A stretch of 7,722 bases of DNA. It comes from Candidatus Kapaibacterium sp. GTDB taxonomy: Bacteria > Bacteroidota > Ignavibacteria > Kapaibacteriales > UBA2268. The DNA lies in the NCBI GenBank assembly GCA_030835065.1, contig JAUQWR010000302.1, positions 1-7,722 of the forward strand, in the 5' to 3' direction. The translations under genes and the position numbers were made by a program. Shown piece by piece: positions 1 to 6,568 of the stretch (its first letter is position 1; the number at the start of each line of letters is the position of its first letter). The notes under the pieces were generated by a model. It did no database searches. It saw only the letters and a list, made by a program, of their open reading frames with translations, and was not told the origin of the DNA.

Positions 1-908
1 TAATATATTTATTTCATGGTGGATTGAAATCGGATATACTTACTAATACTGCTCAGTTTGTATTTATGTATTTGGGATTTGGAGCATTAGTAGTTTTCGC
101 AATTATAAATTTGGGATCGCCATTTGATATGCTTGCAAAACTTCCGGATACACATCTGTCGCCATTAGGCACTAATAATTGGCAATATGTATTATCTTGG
201 TATTTCATTGCATTCCAGACATTTATTGATCCTAGTTTTCACCAGAGATGTTCTGCTGCAAAAAATCCAGAAACTTCGCAAAAAGGAGTGTATTGGTCAA
301 TAGCTTTTTGGGTATTGTTTGATACTTTGACATTGCTTAGTGGATTATATGCAAAGGCATATTTTCAAATTGATAATCCTTTACTCGCATATCCAAGTTT
401 GGGCGAAGCAATTCTGCCAGTGTTTTGGAAAGGAGTGTTTTTTATAGCAATGCTTGCAACAGTAATGTCCACTTTTGATAGCTATGCATTTATATCGGCA
501 GTAACATTTGGAAAGGATATTTTTTCGAAGATTAATGCCTTTAAAGGAAAATCATTGAGGAGCCTGACAAATATTGGATTGCTATTAACTTCAATAATAA
601 GTATTTTGATGGCATATGCAATACCATCGGCGATTGATATAATATATAAGACATCTTCAATAGCTGTGCCTGCTTTAATTATTCCTTTATCTATCAGTTA
701 CAGCAAAAAGTATTTCATCACAAAAAAATCTTCGATAATAATAATGTTGAGTGCTTCATTTGGAACATTAATATGGATGATAATAAAAGCAAATTTAGCA
801 GAACAAAATTTTTATTCTTTCAGAAATATTTTTAATTTTGAACCGATGATGATTGGTATTTTGATTGCATCATTTTTAGGATTAATATTTATCAAAAAAA
901 GAGTATAA
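1..908 (+). CDS. Sodium:solute symporter (SSS family), C-terminal part, cut by window start
   Basis: Integral inner-membrane permease expected to couple Na+ influx to uptake of a small solute; the substrate cannot be read from this part. The frame is open from the first complete codon at 3, giving about 301 residues, so the gene begins outside the window. The TTG at 24 lies within the conserved HGGLKSDI stretch and is not a start. Family marks are that GGLK segment before a membrane helix, an HQR motif near nt 240 followed by an alanine/lysine stretch, and the STFDS motif at nt 468-482. In this family the STxxS region of the eighth core helix lines the Na+ site. About eight hydrophobic segments are visible, ending in a short basic tail (KKRV). 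Family members usually have 450-550 residues, so perhaps 150-200 are missing upstream. All four arginine codons are AGA or AGG. The stop is 1 nt before the next start, suggesting a shared transcript and translational coupling. Confidence 0.85.
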   Translation, partial: IYLFHGGLKSDILTNTAQFVFMYLGFGALVVFAIINLGSPFDMLAKLPDTHLSPLGTNNWQYVLSWYFIAFQTFIDPSFHQRCSAAKNPETSQKGVYWSIAFWVLFDTLTLLSGLYAKAYFQIDNPLLAYPSLGEAILPVFWKGVFFIAMLATVMSTFDSYAFISAVTFGKDIFSKINAFKGKSLRSLTNIGLLLTSIISILMAYAIPSAIDIIYKTSSIAVPALIIPLSISYSKKYFITKKSSIIIMLSASFGTLIWMIIKANLAEQNFYSFRNIFNFEPMMIGILIASFLGLIFIKKRV

Positions 909-909
909 C

Positions 910-1428
910 ATGACTATACCAAACATAATGAGTATTATAAGGATAATACTAGTAGCACCAGCAGGATATTATTTGTGGAATGGTCACAATGTGGTATGTG
1001 CATTAATCATGATTTTTGCATCATTTCTCGATATATTTGATGGAATTATAGCCCGAAAATTCAATCAAATATCTGAATTAGGCAAGATACTTGATCCACT
1101 GGCAGATAAAATGTTTTTTATTATGCTTGCAATTATATTATCAATACAAAATGTGATTCCCGTTTGGTTTTTCATTGCTGTTGTAGCAAGAGATGTATTA
1201 TTGCTATTAGGTGGCTTATATGCTAGTAGTAAATTGAAATTTGTAATTCCGGCTAATTATGTAGGCAAGCTCACAGCTACAACAATTGCAGTAAATCTCT
1301 TATTCATTGTTTTAGGATTAAGGTTTTCGATAGATTATATGATATATTTTACAACATTATTGATGTTGTGGTCATTGATATACTATTTGATTGGAATGTT
1401 AAAACAATTTAAAGCCAAGGGCGTATAA
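910..1428 (+). CDS. pgsA: CDP-alcohol phosphatidyltransferase, probable phosphatidylglycerophosphate synthase
   Basis: Membrane enzyme of phospholipid synthesis. If PgsA, it transfers the phosphatidyl group of CDP-diacylglycerol to glycerol-3-phosphate, making phosphatidylglycerophosphate and CMP. The complete CDP-alcohol signature D-x2-DG-x2-AR-x8-G-x3-D-x3-D is present with D41, D44, G45, A48, R49, G58, D62 and D66; the four aspartates bind the divalent metals. The N-terminus (MTIPNIMSIIRI) resembles the IPNxLTxxR opening typical of PgsA. At 172 residues it has the usual PgsA size, with several hydrophobic helices over its length. The ATG follows the symporter stop by one base, and a weak AAAGAG (898-903) lies 6 nt upstream. 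The 86-aa gene follows after 6 nt. The family assignment is near certain. The exact acceptor is less so, since CDP-alcohol-type cardiolipin synthases and other relatives share the motif. Confidence 0.8.
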   Translation: MTIPNIMSIIRIILVAPAGYYLWNGHNVVCALIMIFASFLDIFDGIIARKFNQISELGKILDPLADKMFFIMLAIILSIQNVIPVWFFIAVVARDVLLLLGGLYASSKLKFVIPANYVGKLTATTIAVNLLFIVLGLRFSIDYMIYFTTLLMLWSLIYYLIGMLKQFKAKGV

Positions 1429-1434
1429 ATATAA

Positions 1435-1695
1435 ATGAGTAAGAAAAGATATATACCGTTAACGCCAAAGGAGATACAGTTATATCGTCGCGAGAGGGCA
1501 ATAGAAGAGAGCCAGCGCGATGATAGAACAAATAATACATTGATAGCTCTGAGAAGGAAAAACCTGAGTATAATCAATCACAATCCGCAATTTAAAGAGA
1601 AATTAGTAAGGTTCAACAGCTACGTCAAGCGCAAGGAAGTGAGTGAATTAGTGAAAGTAATTCAATACATGATTAGGCTCGAAGACGGAGATTAG
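1435..1695 (+). CDS. Hypothetical basic 86-aa protein
   Basis: I do not recognise this protein. It has 86 residues, is strongly charged and rich in Arg and Lys (11 arginines), and has no cysteine, signal peptide or membrane segment, so it is probably cytoplasmic. The N-terminal half is basic and polar (LTPKEIQLYRRERA). The C-terminal part (about residues 54-83) looks helical with spaced hydrophobics (VKRKEVSELVKVIQYMIRL) and an acidic end (EDGD). It begins 6 nt after the pgsA stop in the context TATAAATG, which fits an operon. That spacing, together with an uninterrupted frame over a region that otherwise encodes only a shadow on the other strand, makes a real gene likely. Four of its 11 arginines use CGT or CGC, unlike pgsA and the symporter. 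A nucleic-acid-binding or protein-binding role would fit the charge pattern, but this is speculation. Confidence 0.6.
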   Translation: MSKKRYIPLTPKEIQLYRRERAIEESQRDDRTNNTLIALRRKNLSIINHNPQFKEKLVRFNSYVKRKEVSELVKVIQYMIRLEDGD

Positions 1696-1816
1696 ACAAG
1701 GCTAAACTAATAAAAATCGATAATTTACGCTCAAAAAATGCCCATTCAAAGTGAAAAAGCAATATATATTCAATTAATATTTTTAATTTTAAGAAATAAG
1801 TGATAATTTTGGAATC

Positions 1817-1835
1817 TGTAAATTAATTATTTACA
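1817..1835. promoter_or_regulatory. 19-bp near-palindrome, candidate operator
   Basis: The sequence TGTAAATTAATTATTTACA has perfect 7-bp arms (TGTAAAT / ATTTACA) around a 5-nt centre. Only one symmetric pair in the centre fails to match, apart from the middle base. Its size and two-fold symmetry suit a homodimeric regulator, and it lies 112 nt before the mutA start, within possible promoter distance. No regulator gene is in the window and I do not recognise the motif as a known operator. AT-rich DNA produces such repeats by chance. Confidence 0.3.
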
Positions 1836-1870
1836 AAAAGTTGATAATTAAATTACAAATTAAATGGGAC

Positions 1871-1907
1871 TTGCTTGCAAAAGGAAAGCTGCGGGCAAAT
1901 TTTTTTT
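1871..1907 (+). terminator. Hairpin plus T-tract before mutA: intrinsic terminator or attenuator
   Basis: TTGCTTGC (1871-1878) pairs with GCGGGCAA (1891-1898) to give an 8-bp stem with two G-U wobbles and a 12-nt loop, followed one base later by eight T's (1900-1907). This is the form of a Rho-independent terminator of moderate strength. It lies 175 nt after the last gene of the upstream operon and only 40 nt before the mutA ATG. If the mutA promoter is upstream of it, it would act in the mutA leader as an attenuator; otherwise it ends the upstream transcript. Confidence 0.5.
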
Positions 1908-1947
1908 GTGATTTATAATATTACATAACAAATTAAAGTGAATAGCT

Positions 1948-4077
1948 ATGTCGCAAGAAAAGAGATTTTTGGAAGAATTCGAGATTCCATCTTATGAAGA
2001 TTGGAAAAAAGCGGCTGAAGAAACACTCGGAGGTGCGCCATTCGAGAAAAAATTAATAACAAAAACATACGAAGGTATCGACCTGAAGCCATTGTATTCT
2101 TTGGCAGATATCGAAAGCCTCGAATATCTTGTTGAAAATATGCCAGGTGAATATGCATATACACGTGGCAAATCTCGTATTGGTTATAAAAAACATGCTT
2201 GGGAAATCAGCCAAGAAATTAATTATCCTCAACCTGAATTATTCAATACAGCAGCAAAAAAAGACTTAAACTGCGGTCAGACTGCATTGAATATCTCAAT
2301 CAACGAAGAATTTGCTGCAAAAAACATCAATTCTAACAAAGAATGTCTATCAAATGGTAGTTTATTAGTATCAGATTTAAATGACTTAGAAAAAGCATTT
2401 TCAGGTATTAATATAAATGAAGTTCCTGTATGCTTCAAACCAAATACATTAGGTTTTGAATTGGCAGCTTTATTTGCTGCTTATTGCAAGAATAATAAAA
2501 TTGATTTGAATTCAATCAAAGTCAATTTCGGACTCAATCCATTAAACGAGTTAATAAAAAATGGAAAATCAGGTGTAGCTCCTGCAAAATTACTAGATGA
2601 TGCTGCATTATTAATCAATTGGGCAAAAGAAAATGCTGCAAATGCTAATGTAATCTCTGTTGATGCTGAAGTATATCACAATGGTGGTTCTAATTCAATT
2701 CAAGAATTAGCTTTTGCATTATCTACAGGCGTATATTTGATAAATGAATTGATGCGTCGTGGTTTAGAAATTGATGAAATTGCGACACGTATTGTTTTCA
2801 ATTTCTCGATTGGAGCAAGATTCTTTACTGAAATCGCTAAATTCAGAGCTGCTCGTTTGCTTTGGGCAAGAATTATTAAAGAATTTGGTGGTAATGAAGA
2901 ATCACAAAAAATGACTTTGATAGCAAGAACATCAAAAGTAAACAAGACAAAATTTGATCCTTTCGTAAATATGTTGCGTGGCACAAGCGAAGCTATGGCT
3001 GGTGTTTTAGCTGGTGTTGATGCTTTGCATGTTGGTACATTCGACGAAACTTTAGGTTTACCATCTGACTTTTCGCGTCGTATTGCTCGCAATATCCAAT
3101 CAATTATTCTTAATGAATCGCACTTGACAGATACAATCGATCCTGCAGGTGGTTCTTGGTATTTAGAAACATTGACAAACGAAATAGCTCAAAAAGTATG
3201 GGATTTGTTCCGCAAAGTTGAATCAAAAGGCGGAATTTTAAACGCATTGATCGAAGGATTTCCACAAGCAGAAATTAATGCTATCAAATCTCAAAGAGTT
3301 TCAAATCTTGCAGGCAGACGCGAATCACTATTAGGTACTAATAAGTATCCTAATTTGACTGAAAAACCTGTAGAAAATCTTACAATTTTTGCTGCTAATG
3401 AAGCAGATAAATATTTAAATGATTATGCCAGCAGATTAAAAAATAGAAACAATGCTGAAATAGATACAAAAGTAAAAGAATTTAATAAATATTTTAGTTC
3501 AGACAGATCTAAATCAATGGAAGCAGCAATCAATGCAGTAGCTGCAGGAGCAACAATTTCAGAGTTATTGAATGCAAGCTCAATCCATAATGATAATATC
3601 AGTATCGAACCAATCAAAGAATTCCGCTCTGGCGAAATGTTTGAAGAAATGCGTTTAGCAGCAACAGAATACAAAGCAAAAACAGGTAAATTACCTCAAG
3701 TTTGCTTAGTAAACTTTGGTGCTTTGAAAGAATTCAAAGGGCGTAATGATTTCTCATCAGACTTTTTCTCCGTTGGTGGATTTGAAATAGTAAGCAGCGA
3801 AGGATTTAATGATGCAGCATCTGCAATGGCTTATGTTGGAACAACTGATTATTCTATATATGTAGTTTGCTCTACTGACGATAGATATCCAAATGTTGTA
3901 CCAGAATTTGCAAGTGCATTAAAACAATCCAAGCCAAAAGCCAAACTTGTATTAGCCGGTTTGCCGACAGATTATGTTGAGCAATTCAAATCAGCCGGTG
4001 TAGATGAATTCATCCACATTAAGGCTAATATTTATGAACTTCTTTCAAGCTTATTGAAAGAAATCGGAGTATTATAA
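1948..4077 (+). CDS. mutA: Methylmalonyl-CoA mutase small (beta) subunit
   Basis: Non-catalytic partner of MutB in the adenosylcobalamin-dependent heterodimer that interconverts (R)-methylmalonyl-CoA and succinyl-CoA. The N-terminal segment (about 1-95) has the LKPLY and PGEYAYTRG blocks, and the TIM-barrel-like mutase domain spans about 100-430. Family blocks include YHNGGSNSIQELAFAL (243-258), FRAARLLWARII (299-310) and IDPAGGSWYLETLT (397-410). After a linker, a cobalamin-domain-like fold covers about 583-709, with VVCSTDDRYP (639-648) and the AGVDEFIHIKAN block near the end. Aligned with MutB, the DxHxxG motif is lost: E595 replaces the cobalt-binding His, L593 the Asp, and N589 the Lys. 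This is normal for the small subunit. At 709 residues it is longer than the 620-640 I recall for the family; the extra length probably lies in the 100-160 segment and the 470-560 linker. The ATG context is AATAGCTATG with no clear Shine-Dalgarno. mutB follows after 33 nt. Confidence 0.93.
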   Translation: MSQEKRFLEEFEIPSYEDWKKAAEETLGGAPFEKKLITKTYEGIDLKPLYSLADIESLEYLVENMPGEYAYTRGKSRIGYKKHAWEISQEINYPQPELFNTAAKKDLNCGQTALNISINEEFAAKNINSNKECLSNGSLLVSDLNDLEKAFSGININEVPVCFKPNTLGFELAALFAAYCKNNKIDLNSIKVNFGLNPLNELIKNGKSGVAPAKLLDDAALLINWAKENAANANVISVDAEVYHNGGSNSIQELAFALSTGVYLINELMRRGLEIDEIATRIVFNFSIGARFFTEIAKFRAARLLWARIIKEFGGNEESQKMTLIARTSKVNKTKFDPFVNMLRGTSEAMAGVLAGVDALHVGTFDETLGLPSDFSRRIARNIQSIILNESHLTDTIDPAGGSWYLETLTNEIAQKVWDLFRKVESKGGILNALIEGFPQAEINAIKSQRVSNLAGRRESLLGTNKYPNLTEKPVENLTIFAANEADKYLNDYASRLKNRNNAEIDTKVKEFNKYFSSDRSKSMEAAINAVAAGATISELLNASSIHNDNISIEPIKEFRSGEMFEEMRLAATEYKAKTGKLPQVCLVNFGALKEFKGRNDFSSDFFSVGGFEIVSSEGFNDAASAMAYVGTTDYSIYVVCSTDDRYPNVVPEFASALKQSKPKAKLVLAGLPTDYVEQFKSAGVDEFIHIKANIYELLSSLLKEIGVL

Positions 4078-4095
4078 TTAATTAGAAAATGTTTC

Positions 4096-4100
4096 GGAGA
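4096..4100 (+). promoter_or_regulatory. Shine-Dalgarno of mutB
   Basis: GGAGA lies 10 nt before the mutB ATG in the short mutA-mutB gap. It is the best Shine-Dalgarno match before any gene in the window. The other starts have weak matches or only A/T-rich leaders, as is common in Bacteroidota. It supports the ATG at 4111 and independent initiation at mutB within the shared transcript. Confidence 0.5.
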
Positions 4101-4110
4101 TAAATATAAA

Positions 4111-6288
4111 ATGAAAACACCGGATTTTGCAAATATGGAATTTGAAAGTCTATCCAAAAAGACTGATAGAAATTCCTGGCAGGCTGAAGCAGAGCATGAA
4201 GCTAATGCTGCGTTTGAACAAATGACAGTTAAATCTTTGGAAAATATTGATATCCAGCCGATTTACACATTTGAAGATATTAAAGGTTTAGAACATATAC
4301 ATTATACAGCTGGTTTGCCACCTTATTTGCGTGGACCATATCCAACAATGTATGTAACACGTCCATGGACAATTCGCCAGTATGCAGGATTCTCGACAGC
4401 CGAAGAGTCAAATGCATTTTATAGAAGAAATTTGGCAGCCGGTCAAAAGGGCCTTTCTGTAGCATTCGACTTGGCTACACACCGCGGTTACGACTCAGAT
4501 CACGAAAGAGTAGTGGGCGATGTTGGTAAGGCTGGTGTTGCTGTAGATTCAATATTAGATATGCAGACTTTGTTCAATGGAATTCCATTAGATAAAATAT
4601 CAGTATCTATGACAATGAACGGCGCTGTATTGCCAGTAATGGCTTTCTATATTGTAGCAGCCGAAGAACAAGGCGTGAAGTTAGAACAATTGTCAGGTAC
4701 AATTCAAAATGATATTCTAAAAGAATACATGGTGCGTAACACCTATATTTACCCACCAGAAACTTCAATGAAAATCATTGCAGATATATTCGAATTTACT
4801 TCTAAATTTATGCCTAAATTCAATAGTATATCAATTTCAGGATATCACATGCAAGAAGCTGGTGCTACTGCAGATATCGAAATGGGCTATACATTAGCAG
4901 ACGGTTTGGAATACGTTCGTACTGGTATCAAAGCCGGTATAGATATAGACGCATTTGCTCCACGTTTGTCATTCTTCTGGGCTATTGGAATGAATTACTT
5001 CATGGAAATAGCAAAAATGCGTGCAGCACGTGTTCTTTGGGCAAAAATCATCAAACAATTTAATCCAAAGAATTCTAAATCTCTTGCTTTGAGAACTCAC
5101 TCTCAAACATCAGGTTGGAGCTTGACAGAACAAGATCCATTCAACAACGTAGCAAGAACTTGCATCGAAGCAATGGCATCTGCATTAGGTCATACTCAAT
5201 CATTGCATACAAATGCTTTGGACGAAGCTATTGCATTGCCAACTGACTTCTCGGCTCGAATTGCACGTAATACCCAAATTTTCTTGCAAGAAGAAACAGG
5301 TATTTGCAATGTAATCGATCCTTGGGGCGGTTCATATTATGTAGAAAAATTAACTCAAGACTTGATAGACAAAGCTTGGGCTCACATTCAAGAAATTGAA
5401 GAATTGGGTGGTATGGCAAAAGCTATAGCTTCAGGTATTCCAAAAATGAGAATCGAAGAAGCATCAGCACGCCGCCAAGCAAGAATCGATTCAGGTGCTG
5501 AAAATATTATTGGTGTAAATAAATATCGTTTGGAAAAAGAAGAACCATTAGAAATTCTTGACATCGATAATACAGCAGTTCGTGAGCAACAAATTAAACG
5601 TTTGCAAGAATTGAGAGAAAATCGTGATAATGCAAAAGTTGAAGCAGCTTTGAATGCAATTACAAAATGCGTTGAAACTGGAGAAGGCAATTTATTAGCA
5701 TTATCGATCGAAGCTGCTCGCTTGCGTGCTAGCTTGGGCGAAATTTCTTATGCAATCGAAAAAGTATGTGGCAGACACAATGCTCAAACACGTACAATTT
5801 CGGGTGTATATAGCTCAGAATATGCAGAAAAAGAATCAATCGAAGAAGTTCGTAGAATGTGCGACGATTTCGAAAAACGCGAAGGTCGCCGTCCAAGAAT
5901 TTTAGTTGCTAAGATGGGTCAAGACGGACACGATCGCGGAGCTAAAGTTGTATCTACAGCTTATGCTGATATGGGATTTGACGTGGATGTAGGTCCATTG
6001 TTCCAAACTCCTGCAGAAACAGCTAAACAAGCAGTCGAAAACGACGTTCACGTTGTTGGTGTTAGTTCTTTGGCTGCTGGTCATAAAACTTTGATACCTC
6101 AATTAATGGAAGAATTGAAAAAATTAGGTCGCGAAGATATTATGATTATTGCTGGTGGTGTTATTCCTCACCAAGATTACGAATTCTTATACAGTGTAGG
6201 AGTTGCCGAAATCTTTGGTCCAGGTACTAACATTCCTTATGCAGCTAAGAAAATTATTGAAGATTTATTCGAAAGAATGTCAGAATAA
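4111..6288 (+). CDS. mutB: Methylmalonyl-CoA mutase large (alpha) catalytic subunit
   Basis: Catalytic, adenosylcobalamin-binding subunit of cytoplasmic methylmalonyl-CoA mutase (EC 5.4.99.2). It rearranges (R)-methylmalonyl-CoA to succinyl-CoA, or the reverse in fermentative propionate formation. At 725 residues it is full length. The N-terminal part with the [11 protein letters not shown] block is followed by the TIM barrel to about 420, with [12 protein letters not shown] (84-95), [20 protein letters not shown] (206-215 at its end) and [15 protein letters not shown] (241-255). Y91, R209, Y245 and H246 match Y89, R207, Y243 and H244 of the Propionibacterium enzyme; Tyr and Arg at the first two sites indicate methylmalonyl-CoA rather than isobutyryl-CoA. 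The cobalamin domain (about 594-725) has K601, D605, H607 (lower axial cobalt ligand) and G610 in [10 protein letters not shown], then VSSL (651-654) and AGGVIP (681-686). By hand count, 25 of 39 Arg codons are CGT/CGC, unlike the flanking genes, which suggests high expression. A strong terminator follows. Confidence 0.97.
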   Translation: MKTPDFANMEFESLSKKTDRNSWQAEAEHEANAAFEQMTVKSLENIDIQPIYTFEDIKGLEHIHYTAGLPPYLRGPYPTMYVTRPWTIRQYAGFSTAEESNAFYRRNLAAGQKGLSVAFDLATHRGYDSDHERVVGDVGKAGVAVDSILDMQTLFNGIPLDKISVSMTMNGAVLPVMAFYIVAAEEQGVKLEQLSGTIQNDILKEYMVRNTYIYPPETSMKIIADIFEFTSKFMPKFNSISISGYHMQEAGATADIEMGYTLADGLEYVRTGIKAGIDIDAFAPRLSFFWAIGMNYFMEIAKMRAARVLWAKIIKQFNPKNSKSLALRTHSQTSGWSLTEQDPFNNVARTCIEAMASALGHTQSLHTNALDEAIALPTDFSARIARNTQIFLQEETGICNVIDPWGGSYYVEKLTQDLIDKAWAHIQEIEELGGMAKAIASGIPKMRIEEASARRQARIDSGAENIIGVNKYRLEKEEPLEILDIDNTAVREQQIKRLQELRENRDNAKVEAALNAITKCVETGEGNLLALSIEAARLRASLGEISYAIEKVCGRHNAQTRTISGVYSSEYAEKESIEEVRRMCDDFEKREGRRPRILVAKMGQDGHDRGAKVVSTAYADMGFDVDVGPLFQTPAETAKQAVENDVHVVGVSSLAAGHKTLIPQLMEELKKLGREDIMIIAGGVIPHQDYEFLYSVGVAEIFGPGTNIPYAAKKIIEDLFERMSE

Positions 6289-6306
6289 AAATTCATAATT
6301 GTTAAG

Positions 6307-6339
6307 AAAAAAAAGCGAGTTTATACTCGCTTTTTTTTT
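6307..6339 (+). terminator. Intrinsic terminator of mutA-mutB
   Basis: GCGAGT (6315-6320) pairs with ACTCGC (6325-6330) around a TTAT loop. It is flanked by eight A's (6307-6314) and nine T's (6331-6339), which can extend the stem. It starts 18 nt after the mutB stop. The A-tract on the left means it could also work on the minus strand, but no minus-strand gene approaches it. It marks the end of the mutA-mutB transcription unit. Confidence 0.92.
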
Positions 6340-6568
6340 GTTTATACTAAACAGAATGAATATCTGATAATAAATGTTTAATAATTAGTCTAGGCAAAAA
6401 CAAACGATTGTACAAATTGAGTTTTACTAAATCTTTAAAAATCAGCTAATTTTGTGTGATTTTTCTTTTATCTGAAAAATTATTTTTTTAATTTAATCGT
6501 GTTAATGAATTGGAATATTCATGAAAGAGAAAGATTGATTAAAATTAATAAATTGAAATAATTTAGCT
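6340..6568 (+). other. Non-coding leader region of the TonB-dependent receptor gene
   Basis: This stretch of about 230 nt lies between the mutB terminator and the receptor ATG and must hold the receptor's promoter. It is extremely AT-rich. I saw no B12 box or other riboswitch core, no Fur-like 19-bp box that I would defend, and no well-spaced Bacteroidota promoter. It contains an inverted repeat at 6437-6464 and a weaker one, ATGAAT (6505-6510) / ATTCAT (6517-6522). No Shine-Dalgarno precedes the receptor ATG, whose context is ATTTAGCTATG. Confidence 0.6.
6437..6464. repeat. Inverted repeat upstream of the receptor gene
   Basis: AAAAATCA (6437-6444) and TGATTTTT (6457-6464) are perfect 8-bp complements separated by 12 nt. 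The repeat is about 105 nt before the receptor start. It could form a weak hairpin ending in T's or be a regulator site. It has only two G-C pairs, so chance is a serious alternative. Confidence 0.3.

Larger units (their letters stand above)
1696..1947 (+). other. Non-coding region before mutA
   Basis: This 252-nt, very AT-rich stretch separates the symporter-pgsA operon from mutA. No gene is visible on either strand. No hairpin-plus-T-run directly follows the 86-aa gene; the first one is at 1871-1907. A 19-bp near-palindrome lies at 1817-1835. The motif GATAATTT occurs at 1718 and 1802, with a GATAATTA variant at 1843, but in such AT-rich DNA this may be chance. An exact TATAAT sits at 1914-1919, 28 nt before the mutA ATG, yet no matching -35 element or Bacteroidota-type TTTG / TAnnTTTG pair stands at the right spacing, so I cannot place the mutA promoter. 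I saw no cobalamin-riboswitch B12 box. Confidence 0.6.

Noticed and set aside
24..908. TTG at 24 as the start of the symporter gene
   Set aside because: The frame is open to the window edge and the residues before it (HGG) belong to the conserved GGLK segment of the family, so the true start is upstream of the window.
1383..1577. 64-aa minus-strand frame across the pgsA end and the 86-aa gene
   Set aside because: It overlaps two plus-strand genes that fit an operon with close spacing, and its translation resembles nothing known.
2700..3092. 130-aa open frame on the minus strand inside mutA
   Set aside because: It is fully covered by a strongly conserved part of MutA, its translation resembles no family I know, and it has no leader signals. 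It is a shadow of mutA.
5388..5690. 100-aa open frame on the minus strand inside mutB, and other short minus-strand frames at 4280, 5228 and 5902
   Set aside because: All are antisense to well-conserved MutB blocks and have low-complexity, unrecognisable translations.
6340..6568. Cobalamin riboswitch upstream of the receptor, or in 1696-1947 upstream of mutA
   Set aside because: I looked for the B12 box (GCCACTG-like) and a GC-rich multi-stem core. Neither region contains them; both are AT-rich and the receptor leader is short.
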